Of a stretch of DNA of 34,693 nucleotides, positions 1 through 7,851 are shown piece after piece. The stretch comes from Saprospiraceae bacterium (GTDB lineage: Bacteria; Bacteroidota; Bacteroidia; Chitinophagales; Saprospiraceae). The notes below the pieces were generated by a model. The model made no database searches. It saw nothing but the letters and a program-made list of their open reading frames with translations, and had not been told where the DNA came from. Made by a program: the position numbers and the translations under genes. The first letter of the stretch is position 1, and each line of letters begins with the position of its first letter. The DNA is taken from contig JANTGI010000018.1 of NCBI GenBank assembly GCA_024762995.1, positions 1 to 34,693 on the forward strand, given 5' to 3'.

Positions 1-215
1 GTCTTTGGTGGGCTCCTTTGTCGCTTTTGGTCTTTGGTGGGCTCCTTCGTCGCTGTTGGTCTTTGGTGCGCTCCTTCGTCGCTTTTGGTCTTTGGTGCGC
101 TCCTTTGTCGCTTTTGGTCTTTGGGGCGCAGCAAGTTGCTTTTGGGGTGGGACAAGTTCGCAACAAGTTGCTTGTAGGGGGAGGCGCAGCACGCTGCTTT
201 TTATGGGGTTGTTTT
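1..215 (+). repeat. Tandem 29-bp repeat and mini-hairpins (family R1, copy 1)
   Basis: Units beginning GTCTTTGG recur at 1, 30, 59, 88 and 117, an exact 29-bp period. Each unit contains a GCTCCTTCGTCGC-like core and ends in TTTTG. From 128 the core changes to hairpin cores of the form GCAR-NAAG-YTGC (128-139, 160-171 and 186-197, the last with ACG in the loop), mostly followed by T-runs. The same family occurs at 11255-11390 and 28237-28500. It lies just behind the 3' end of the minus-strand Kelch gene and may continue beyond the left edge. Open frames across it only reflect the repeat. Confidence 0.9.
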
Positions 216-232
216 TTTTAGGTTTTTTTGGG

Positions 233-1552
233 TTAGATTTTGATTAGGAGCTGAGTGTGCTTTTGGGCTTTTATTTTTACTGTGAGAAAATAGATGCCTT
301 GGGGCAAAAATTGGATGTCTAGTTTTTGAGAAGGGGGGATGGAGTTGGTTTTAAGAATGTTTTTTCCTTGGAGATTGGTGATGATAATTTGTTCTATGGG
401 TCCCGGGAGGGCTTGCGCAAAATTTAATTGGACGTAGGTTTGGGCGGGATTTGGCGAAAGCTGAAAGAAATCTTGTAAATTGGAATTTGCTACAGTGGTG
501 GCGGTGACATCTTGATGCCAGACTAATTGGAGTAATTGATTCGTTACTTGTTGATTGTCAATCATTCCTCCAATTAGATACTTTGTGGTGTCATTTGCGG
601 AAGCGATACCGCGCAAGTCCATAGGCAGGTTGTCATGGATGATCATCCAAGCCGGGTTACTTGGGTTTGGTAGGTAAAGACTGCGTTTGGAAGGTTCCAC
701 GCCACCACTTCCATCATAAGCAATCCCATCATAATTATAGGTTTTGGGACTCCCCCCCATCCATATGGGTTGGCCTTTTACGGAAGTACAAGCCATTCTA
801 TATCCGGCGATGGCGGGGTCAGGAATGGACGTTGACCAATTGATTTGTGAAGGGTCTTGCGGGTCAATAATTCCTTTCCTTAAATCTTTTTGGATGGGAA
901 AATTATTGGCTATTCTTGCGCCGCCAAAATAATAAATCGTATCGCCAATGATTGTGCCCGATGCACCAAAGGACTTGTAACTACTACTCGGTAAAAATGT
1001 CCCTTGTGTCCATGTATCTAGGCTTGGATTATAAATTTGAACATTTGGTACGTTGGTCGAATTGCTCCATCCTGTAATTACATAAATTAAGCTATCTCGC
1101 CAAACCGCTTGTACATGATCATCAATGGCTTTGGGAATTTTTGCTCCGTCACTTAGAAAAGAATTGGTTGAAACTCGGTAGCGATGGACTTTTTGGGAGG
1201 AAGTTTCACTTCCATTAGCAAACACATGATAACCACCGATGATGTATATCGTGTCGCCAATCCGACTGGCGGCCATGGCTATTTTCCCTTTTGAATCAGG
1301 TAAGTCCGGAAGGCGAAGCCATTTTTTTGTGATTGTGTTGTAGCGGTAGCTTCGCTGATGAATGCCGGAGTAGAGTTTGGTCGAGTCCAATCCGCCAAAC
1401 GTAAAAACAAAAGATGTGTCATTGATGAACCCTTCACACACCGCATTATTGGTAAGAGATTCGGGTAAGTTGGGTAGGGGAGTGACTTGCCAGCTTTGGG
1501 CTTGCGCAAAATTATAAGAGATTAAAAACAGGCTGAGAAGTAGAAAGCGCAT
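233..1552 (-). CDS. Kelch-repeat beta-propeller protein with T9SS type A sorting domain
   Basis: A 439-residue secreted protein. Residues 1-18 form a signal peptide ending near FAQAQ. About 30-345 holds Kelch-like blades: paired glycines followed by aromatic residues (for example FGGLDS, IIGGYHV, YYFGGAR, LIGGM) and W about ten residues later, as in galactose-oxidase-like propellers. The last ~75 residues, starting near LSPNPAQTYV and ending in a basic KI tail, look like a T9SS type A (Por secretion) C-terminal domain. It should therefore cross the outer membrane and be surface-attached or released. No catalytic residues are recognisable, so binding or scaffolding is more likely than enzymology (inference). 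The start is supported by a promoter ending about 15 bp upstream. Confidence 0.85.
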   Translation of the reverse strand: MRFLLLSLFLISYNFAQAQSWQVTPLPNLPESLTNNAVCEGFINDTSFVFTFGGLDSTKLYSGIHQRSYRYNTITKKWLRLPDLPDSKGKIAMAASRIGDTIYIIGGYHVFANGSETSSQKVHRYRVSTNSFLSDGAKIPKAIDDHVQAVWRDSLIYVITGWSNSTNVPNVQIYNPSLDTWTQGTFLPSSSYKSFGASGTIIGDTIYYFGGARIANNFPIQKDLRKGIIDPQDPSQINWSTSIPDPAIAGYRMACTSVKGQPIWMGGSPKTYNYDGIAYDGSGGVEPSKRSLYLPNPSNPAWMIIHDNLPMDLRGIASANDTTKYLIGGMIDNQQVTNQLLQLVWHQDVTATTVANSNLQDFFQLSPNPAQTYVQLNFAQALPGPIEQIIITNLQGKNILKTNSIPPSQKLDIQFLPQGIYFLTVKIKAQKHTQLLIKI

Positions 1553-1566
1553 GGATTGGGTTTCTT

Positions 1567-1596
1567 GCGAAGATACAATTTTTTTTTACTATGCAA
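1567..1596 (-). promoter_or_regulatory. Bacteroidota-type promoter of the Kelch gene
   Basis: On the minus strand TTG (1594-1596) is followed after 19 bases by TATCTTCG (1567-1574), one mismatch from the Bacteroidota -7 consensus TAnnTTTG. The start codon is only about 15 bases further on, implying a very short leader. Confidence 0.5.
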
Positions 1597-1664
1597 AAAC
1601 CCACCGAAAGTTAAGTTATTTATTTGCGTCAAGGTGAAATGGTTTGGCAGAAAAGTCTCCTGTG

Positions 1665-3776
1665 CTATTTTATGAGTGTTACATCTCCGGCAAAGACCTT
1701 GGTGCGATTGTCCAGAAACTGAATAAGCACTTGGTAAACATAGACTCCGGGAGTAAGTGGTTTCCCTTTGTAAAATCCATCCCAAACATTTTGCCGCTCA
1801 TTTGCAGGAATGCCATTTCTATCAAATACCAAAGAACCCCATCTATCAAAAACTTGAAAAGATAAAATGGATTTTACATCTTTGTCGGTATAGACTTCTA
1901 AAAAATCGTTGATGCCGTCTCCGTTTGGGGAAAAGGCATTGGGCACAAAAATCTCATCTTTCTTGATGACTCGAATGTCAATAGAATCTTTGAGCAGGCA
2001 ACCAAATTCATCGTACACATTTACCTTGTAGGTTGTTTTATTAAGTGGTGAAACAAAAGCGTGTGGGCACGTATCGCAAGAAATGGATTCGGCCGGTGTC
2101 CATCTAATGCTGTCCGGGGTAAAGTTGGTACTTAAGCTGAGTCGGGTGGAATCACCAAGTTCCACATAATTATCAACAGCAGAAATCGCCGTAGAGCTTA
2201 TTTCATTAACGATGGAGATGTGAGTAATAACAATAGAATCACAGCCGTATTGTGAACTAATAGTCACTGTATAATCTCCGGCTTCGCTGACTTCGGTGCT
2301 GTCCGGCAAAAAGTAGGAAGTACCTTGGCATAAATGGACATCAATATCTGTGTATTGGGTGGGTTGGACGGTGAGATTGAGATGGACAAGACTGTCACAT
2401 CCAAATTCAGAAGTAAACCGAAAATCTTCCGAAAGTGATTGGGTAAAGGTTTGGTTGCCCCAAAATAATGTATCGCCTTCGCAAATACCTTGATTGTCAA
2501 CTAGGTTGTAACTGACCGGCATTTTTAATTTATACTTAAACAGGTTATTCCCTTCTTCGAGCTCCTTAATACTGTTGCCGTCATCTACCACGGCAATGAT
2601 GTCAAATTCGTCACCAAGCCCGGAAGGTATGGTTAGTGTAATGGATTGGACAATACTGTCGCCAATTAGTAAGGGAACCGAAGTCTTTTGCGTACCCAGT
2701 AATATTCCGGAAGGTGAATTGGCATAAAAAGAGACATCGACATTCGCCGGTAGCGTGTCATTTGCCGGTGAATTGTAAACGGTATAATTGATGGTTATAT
2801 CCTTGCTTTCGCAAATACCGGTATGGTTATTAATCACAACGGTAGCATCCGGCAGCTCGTTATTGAAGGTAATGGCATAAATGTTGAAGAAAACGATGTC
2901 ATTACCGGCGGTGGCTTTAATATCCAATTGCGTATCTCCGGCACTGACGTATGGAGAAATATCAAAAAAGTCCATATCCATGTTATAATTCGCAGTTGAG
3001 CCGGTATAGGAATTAGTTCCATTGTATAGTTCCCCATTAGGGTTAATGTTATTCATCAACGGATGGCCATTGACCGACATTCCTTCACTGCCTAAATTGG
3101 GTAAATCATCGCCTTCCCATACGACAAATCCTAATTTTGCTCCATTTGGTTGGGTGATTTTTATGCCACCAAGACTAAAGTTGATGGTGGTCGCACTAAT
3201 CCCTACAAATCCATCGTACAATTTTACTGTATTTAGTGGCAAAGTCGCATCTTCATAGACCACCACTATGACCCACCCACTATAAAGTGTCTGAGAACAA
3301 TAGGCAGGCCCCCTGTCCACATCTAAGTCGGATAAGGTGTAATTGCCTTGACCATAGTCTTGAAGTATTTGGGTGACATCATAGGAAGCACTGAAGTAAG
3401 GTTGGGGCCCGGCATTGGCGGAGACAATGTGTGAATATGTTTTTTGGGAAGTTAATGGCAGGTTGTTTAACCCATTTGGGCCGGAAAGTTTTACATCTAA
3501 ATCACCATTTCCGGTTCCTGACCAGTAAAGAAAGGCTTTTTTTACGCCGGATGCCGATGCCGGTAGGGTAAAATCGGCTGATGAAGCGGACACATTATCG
3601 ACTGTACAGTTAAAGTCTAGAGCAGTTGAATTTCCTTTTTTATTATTGGTATTACCAAACATCAAAAAGTCAAACCTACCGTTGAAGGAGAGATTTTGGG
3701 TGATGGGTACCTGCGAATAGCCCCATTGTAACCCGACAAGGAAAAAGAAAACAAGAAAGCTCCTTTGTAAAGTCAT
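1665..3776 (-). CDS. Multidomain surface protein with CHU_C (T9SS type B) C-terminus
   Basis: About 703 residues from the chosen Met, which starts a clear signal peptide (MTLQRSFLVFF...GYSQ); an upstream in-frame Met at 3812 would put 12 polar residues in front and is unlikely. After the signal comes a domain resembling the DUF3344-type region of gliding-associated proteins, then a CARDB-like adhesion domain (about 310-420). Two cysteine-containing repeats of the form CEGDTLFWG...GCDSLV and CQGTSYF...GCDSIV follow, then an Ig-like module with paired cysteines (SCDTC). The C-terminus begins with the hallmark VPNAFSPNGDGINDFLEV and ends in GDVTLIK, the gliding-motility-associated C-terminal (CHU_C) domain used as a type B T9SS signal. 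Probably a cell-surface adhesin; no enzyme motif seen. Confidence 0.85.
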   Translation of the reverse strand: MTLQRSFLVFFFLVGLQWGYSQVPITQNLSFNGRFDFLMFGNTNNKKGNSTALDFNCTVDNVSASSADFTLPASASGVKKAFLYWSGTGNGDLDVKLSGPNGLNNLPLTSQKTYSHIVSANAGPQPYFSASYDVTQILQDYGQGNYTLSDLDVDRGPAYCSQTLYSGWVIVVVYEDATLPLNTVKLYDGFVGISATTINFSLGGIKITQPNGAKLGFVVWEGDDLPNLGSEGMSVNGHPLMNNINPNGELYNGTNSYTGSTANYNMDMDFFDISPYVSAGDTQLDIKATAGNDIVFFNIYAITFNNELPDATVVINNHTGICESKDITINYTVYNSPANDTLPANVDVSFYANSPSGILLGTQKTSVPLLIGDSIVQSITLTIPSGLGDEFDIIAVVDDGNSIKELEEGNNLFKYKLKMPVSYNLVDNQGICEGDTLFWGNQTFTQSLSEDFRFTSEFGCDSLVHLNLTVQPTQYTDIDVHLCQGTSYFLPDSTEVSEAGDYTVTISSQYGCDSIVITHISIVNEISSTAISAVDNYVELGDSTRLSLSTNFTPDSIRWTPAESISCDTCPHAFVSPLNKTTYKVNVYDEFGCLLKDSIDIRVIKKDEIFVPNAFSPNGDGINDFLEVYTDKDVKSILSFQVFDRWGSLVFDRNGIPANERQNVWDGFYKGKPLTPGVYVYQVLIQFLDNRTKVFAGDVTLIK

Positions 3777-3926
3777 GTTGTCTGTAATTAGAGAATTGTG
3801 GTAATCCAACAAACGTTATTCTTTTGCTATTTGTTTTCTTATTATCGTATGAAATCGTTAACCTTAACTATTTGACTTAAGTTTTGGACTTTCCGGTATA
3901 ATGGTATAGCGGTACAACGGGTACAA

Positions 3927-3961
3927 ACGGTACAGCTCTTTTTTGACTTTGCGGTATTGGT
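3927..3961. repeat. 35-bp dispersed repeat R4, copy 1
   Basis: Matches 29385-29419 at 30 of 35 positions without gaps; the shared core is TTGACTTTG flanked by GCTCTTT and GGTAT. Both copies sit downstream of the stop codon of a minus-strand gene, in the same orientation relative to it. Confidence 0.7.
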
Positions 3962-3970
3962 CATATATTT

Positions 3971-3998
3971 GTAGATATAAGGCATGCCTTATATCTAC
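3971..3998. repeat. Perfect 28-bp palindrome (family P, copy 1)
   Basis: Arm GTAGATATAAGGCA (3971-3984) is followed directly by its exact reverse complement (3985-3998). It overlaps the TAG stop of the coiled-coil gene. There is no T-run, so it is not a standard intrinsic terminator, although the RNA would form a strong hairpin. A second 28-bp palindrome with the same ends is at 32104-32131. Confidence 0.9.
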
Positions 3999-6868
3999 TT
4001 ATTTTTTAATTGATTTTCCTTTTCTTGGATGGCCTTTTCGATAGCGTCTAATCGGGCTTGGGCTGCTTTTTGCTTTTCGTACAGCAATTTGATGGTCTCA
4101 GCGGTTTCTTTTTTTACGGCGTTGATTTGTTCTTTTGCATTTTCTTTAGCCTTATAGACTTCATCTGTAGCTTCTTTTTGAGCAGAAAGAATCTCATTGA
4201 GTGAAGATTTGCGTGCGTCAGCAGCTTCTTGATTATATTTCTGAATTTTGGCAGCGGCTTCCGCTTGGGCGGTTTCCACTTCCAAATTCTTTTGTTCATG
4301 TACCTTTTCAATTTCAGCGAGAGCGGCTTTTTTCTCGGCAAGGAGTTGGTCATTAAGTTTTTGAATTTCACTTTGTGCTTCCGCCTTTATTTGTTTGATG
4401 GCATCTTGAGTTTGTTTGTTGATTAAATCCACTTCATTCATCGCATTTTCTTGAGCTTCTACGATGGATTTAGAGGCATTCATTTTTTCTTCTTGAGTTT
4501 TGGCATGTAATTGTTCGACGAGGGATTGGTATTCTAATTTTAGTTCTTTTATTTTTTTGGAGTTCTTTTTCTCGAGTTCGTTGATTTCCTTTGCGGATTT
4601 TTCACGGGCTTCTGCGACATCTCTCGCGGTTAATTGTTTGGCGGTGGCAAGTTCTTTTTGTTTAAGGGCGATTTCAGCTTGTGCTTTTTTGTTGTTCTCT
4701 GCTATTTTTTCGGCGGCTTTTTTTCTAGCTAAGGCGACTTCTTCGGCGAGCTTTTGTTCGATGGCAGCATTTTTTTGCTTGATATCCGCAATTTTTTTTG
4801 CCGTATTTTGTTCTATTTCTGCGATTAAATCACCGGCTTTTTTCTTGCTGGCCACAACATCTTCGGCGGTAAGGCTTTTTTCCTTGTCTTTCTTGGCTTT
4901 AATATTTGCAATTTCTGCTGCAGATTCTTCTTTAATCGTTTTAACTTTCAAAAGGGCTTTTTCTTTAGCTTGTTTTACTTCTTCTGCATATTTTTTCTTG
5001 GCATCCGATAAAGCGGTTTGGTAGGAGGAGACGGTTTCTTTTTCTTGGGATTGTGCTTCTGAGATGGCTTTATCTGCTTTAATTTTGGCTTGGCGCACCA
5101 TTTCGGCGGAAGCGGTCTTTACGGAATCTAACTTGAATTGGGCAAGTTGAATGGCTTCTACAGTTTCGGCATTGATTTCTTTGATTTTTGCTTGGGCTTT
5201 TTGCTTAGAATCCATGACAGATTGCGTAATAGACTGTCTTTGCTTCTCGCTTTTTTCTTTAGAAGCTTTGATTTGTTGTGCCAATTCTGCCTTTATTTTT
5301 TCGATAGAACGCTTAGCTTCTGTTTTGGAAACCACGACTTCATTCGCAATTTTTTGTTTTTCTGCTTCTGCTTTTTCCTTTTCAGCGGCTACGCTTTGTT
5401 TGATTTTATTAATGGCTTGTGTCGCTTGGTTTCGGGCATCAGCCACTTTTTTGGCAGCAAGTTGTCTTTCTTGGGCGGCTTTTTCGTTAAGCTGGGCAAT
5501 TTCTTCGGCATTTTTCCGAGAGATAGCGGCTTTCATTTCCGCAGCTTTACGTTTGGCTTCAGCTACATCGATGGCGATTTTTTGTTTTTCGATGGCCGCA
5601 TTTTCCTTTATTTTGGATATTTGATTGGCGAGGTCTTCTTCGGTGGCGAGAATGACATCGGTGGCGTTATTTTTGGCAGTGATGACCTGTGAAGCGGTTG
5701 CCTTTTTTTCTTCTTTGGCTTTTGCTCTTGCTGCTTGGATGTTGGATACGGTTTCGGCTCTAATTTTATCCATTTCCAGATTCGCTGTCGCTTTGGCTGA
5801 AGCGACTTCATCGGCATATTGACCTTTGGCTTCTTTCAGGTTGTTGTTGATTTGGTTAATTTCTTCATTGGCTTTTTTACGGATTTTGGCTACTTCTTTG
5901 GCAGATTCTAGTTTTATCCTGTTGATTTCTTCGGCAGCTTTTTGTCGAGCTTCCAAGACATCAGCTAGAATTTTTTCTGTTTCTGTTTTGGCATTTCTTC
6001 GGGCTTCGGCGACGACTTGGGCTATTTCATCTTTTGTTTTTTTGATTTGCTCATCAGCTTTTTTACGAGCATTCAGGACATCATCGGCTATTTTTTGTTT
6101 TTGTTTGTTGGCTTTTTGGATTTCATCAGCGACTTCATCTTGTAGTTCTTCTTTGCGTTTTTGGGCTTTTTGTTCTTCTTCGCGAATTTCTTTTCTAAGG
6201 CGAGACTTTGTGGACGCCAAGGAGGCATGAAGTTTTTTGATTTCTTTGGAGTCATTTGGGCTGGTACGGGTGGTGCTGGTTAGCCCGCTTGATTTGTTTT
6301 TTCGATTTATGGGTTTGGGAACGATGGCTACTGATTTTTGTGCTCTTGCGACATCTATATTTTGTAAGACGCAATTCATCAAGGTCCTGAAGTCTTGTTG
6401 TTTGGAACCATTGATGGTATATTTGACGATTCGATTTTTATCGACATTTTTGAAGTAAAGAGCGGCGATATTTTTTTGCGCAAGCCATTTTAAGGTTTCT
6501 AAGTCAATTTGAAGGAAATTTTGGCGGATGCCTTCATTCTTTTTTAACTGCTTGGAAGATTTAAAAAATACAAAGGATTTCCGAATCATATTGGCATCCA
6601 TGAATATGATTTCATCATCTTTCTTGAGTTGTAATCCACCGATGGAGCGGACTTCAATCATGATGCCTTTCTCGTTGCTTTGAATCCCAAATTGATAGGA
6701 ATAATCACTTCTTAGCACCATGGTCATCGGTCTGGTGATTAGTTGGTGAATGCCGCTGACAGTTCGATTGACTAGAAGGTCTTTGGCACAATTTTGTGCC
6801 ACAACAGGCCGGTTAACCAATAAAATCAGTAGTAGGATGGGGAGGGAAAATAGTTGAGAATGTCTCAT
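3995..6868 (-). CDS. Exported 957-residue coiled-coil protein
   Basis: Residues 1-24 form a signal peptide (ending VVAQ). About 25-185 is a globular region of unknown family. From about 210 to the end the protein is almost entirely Lys/Glu/Ala-rich coiled coil. Recurring blocks such as VLNARKKADEQI, VAEARRNAKTE, VLEARQKAAEEI and AKIRKKANEEI are spaced 18, 22 or 29 residues apart, that is 11+7, 2x11 and 2x11+7. This points to mixed hendecad/heptad packing. If continuous, the rod would be roughly 110 nm long. There is no T9SS domain, lipobox or transmembrane segment, so a periplasmic structural role is plausible but unproven. Long open frames on the opposite strand come from the biased composition. 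Confidence 0.85.
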   Translation of the reverse strand: MRHSQLFSLPILLLILLVNRPVVAQNCAKDLLVNRTVSGIHQLITRPMTMVLRSDYSYQFGIQSNEKGIMIEVRSIGGLQLKKDDEIIFMDANMIRKSFVFFKSSKQLKKNEGIRQNFLQIDLETLKWLAQKNIAALYFKNVDKNRIVKYTINGSKQQDFRTLMNCVLQNIDVARAQKSVAIVPKPINRKNKSSGLTSTTRTSPNDSKEIKKLHASLASTKSRLRKEIREEEQKAQKRKEELQDEVADEIQKANKQKQKIADDVLNARKKADEQIKKTKDEIAQVVAEARRNAKTETEKILADVLEARQKAAEEINRIKLESAKEVAKIRKKANEEINQINNNLKEAKGQYADEVASAKATANLEMDKIRAETVSNIQAARAKAKEEKKATASQVITAKNNATDVILATEEDLANQISKIKENAAIEKQKIAIDVAEAKRKAAEMKAAISRKNAEEIAQLNEKAAQERQLAAKKVADARNQATQAINKIKQSVAAEKEKAEAEKQKIANEVVVSKTEAKRSIEKIKAELAQQIKASKEKSEKQRQSITQSVMDSKQKAQAKIKEINAETVEAIQLAQFKLDSVKTASAEMVRQAKIKADKAISEAQSQEKETVSSYQTALSDAKKKYAEEVKQAKEKALLKVKTIKEESAAEIANIKAKKDKEKSLTAEDVVASKKKAGDLIAEIEQNTAKKIADIKQKNAAIEQKLAEEVALARKKAAEKIAENNKKAQAEIALKQKELATAKQLTARDVAEAREKSAKEINELEKKNSKKIKELKLEYQSLVEQLHAKTQEEKMNASKSIVEAQENAMNEVDLINKQTQDAIKQIKAEAQSEIQKLNDQLLAEKKAALAEIEKVHEQKNLEVETAQAEAAAKIQKYNQEAADARKSSLNEILSAQKEATDEVYKAKENAKEQINAVKKETAETIKLLYEKQKAAQARLDAIEKAIQEKENQLKNK

Positions 6869-7060
6869 GTGTTTGGTTTTAACAGTAGCCTAAATTTAAG
6901 GGTAAAATATGGAATCATCAAACATTCGTCGGTCTATTTTAAAAATTTTTGCCCCCAAAATACTACCTATTGCTTGTTTGTCGAGCAAAGATAGAGAATA
7001 TTAATGATTTTTTGTATGTGTGGAGCGATTTTAGGTGGGGTAGATGGGGCACCAATGAGT

Positions 7061-7085
7061 CGGAAGGCCTATTAGGCTACTTCCG
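7061..7085 (-). terminator. Stem-loop directly after the glycosyltransferase gene
   Basis: CGGAAG (7061-7066) pairs with CTTCCG (7080-7085), with an inner GCC/GGC stem around TATTA. It starts two bases beyond the stop codon. No T-run follows on the minus strand, so termination is only a possibility. Confidence 0.4.
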
Positions 7086-7086
7086 G

Positions 7087-7764
7087 CTATTTTAGTAAGG
7101 ATTTGTAGGTTTTAGCGATATCCTTTTTGGAGGCACCTTTTTGGTACATGCGCATGGCGGTCAGGTTGGCTATTTGCACTTTAAAATAGCCATTTTTTTC
7201 GTATTTCCTTGCGGAAATGAGTACGTTTTGGGGGATAATCTTGAACGGATATTTACTTCTTACTCGATCCATAAAGTCATATTCTTCCATAATGACGCAG
7301 GATTCATCATAGCCTTGATATTGCTCAAAGATGGACGTGGTGACGAAGAGTGTTTGGTCTCCGCCCCGGGTCCAACTTTTGTCGAATCTGGTAAAAAAAG
7401 CATTTATTTTTAGGAGGGGGTGTTTAGAATCGAATTTTAAGCGGAAGCAGCCTATTGGATATCCTTCTTGTATGGCCGTCAAAATGGCTTCTCCATAGCC
7501 TTTGGGCGGGATGGCGTCTGCATGGACAAAGTACAGTATTTCCCCTTTTGCGTGGCTTGCGCCAAAATTCATTTGTACGGCTCGCCCCCTTTTTCCTGTA
7601 AGGGCCTTCACTCCGTGTTGTTCACAAATTTGCAGGCTTTGGTCGGTACTGCCCCCATCTACGACAATGATTTCAATGGGTGTTTGGGTATTTTGCCGCA
7701 AGGCGGGGATTAATTTTTGAAGATTAGGGGCTTCGTTGAGTGTGGGAATGATTATGGAAATCAT
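7087..7764 (-). CDS. Family 2 glycosyltransferase (TIGR04283-like)
   Basis: About 226 residues from the chosen start, MISIIIPTLNE, the usual N-terminus of GT2 enzymes. The 16-residue longer frame would begin inside the terminator of the upstream receptor gene and is rejected. The GT-A nucleotide-binding part is visible: IIIPTLNEAPNL, IIVVDGGSTDQS, GKRGRAVQMNFGA, and YFVHADAIPP at the metal/sugar-nucleotide site; WTRGGDQTLFV and IMEEYDFMDR form the acceptor side. No transmembrane helices, consistent with the short TIGR04283 type. The sugar and acceptor cannot be told from sequence. A TAAATTTG box at 7801-7808 (minus strand) may serve it, although it lies in the loop of that terminator. Confidence 0.85.
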   Translation of the reverse strand: MISIIIPTLNEAPNLQKLIPALRQNTQTPIEIIVVDGGSTDQSLQICEQHGVKALTGKRGRAVQMNFGASHAKGEILYFVHADAIPPKGYGEAILTAIQEGYPIGCFRLKFDSKHPLLKINAFFTRFDKSWTRGGDQTLFVTTSIFEQYQGYDESCVIMEEYDFMDRVRSKYPFKIIPQNVLISARKYEKNGYFKVQIANLTAMRMYQKGASKKDIAKTYKSLLK

Positions 7765-7786
7765 GTTTATTTTTTCCGCAAGGTAC

Positions 7787-7822
7787 AAAAAAACAGGCTG
7801 CAAATTTATCATTTACAGCCTG
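7787..7822 (-). terminator. Intrinsic terminator of the Oar-like receptor gene
   Basis: On the minus strand CAGGCTG (plus 7816-7822) pairs with CAGCCTG (plus 7794-7800) and is followed by seven T (plus 7787-7793). It begins about 30 bases after the receptor stop codon. Confidence 0.75.
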
Positions 7823-7851
7823 CATGGTTTTAGATTAAATCAATCTGTCTT

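Noticed and set aside
1..150. 29-bp periodic repeats as a CRISPR array
   Set aside because: Units are directly adjacent with no unique spacers, vary in sequence, and no cas gene is in the window.
4500..6458. Long open frames on the plus strand opposite the coiled-coil gene (up to 184 residues)
   Set aside because: They mirror the Lys/Glu/Ala codon bias of the minus-strand gene, giving Phe/Ser/Ala-rich low-complexity products without starts or promoters.
7765..7812. Upstream start of the glycosyltransferase
   Set aside because: It would begin inside the receptor terminator, and the family normally starts at the ISIIIPTLNE strand.
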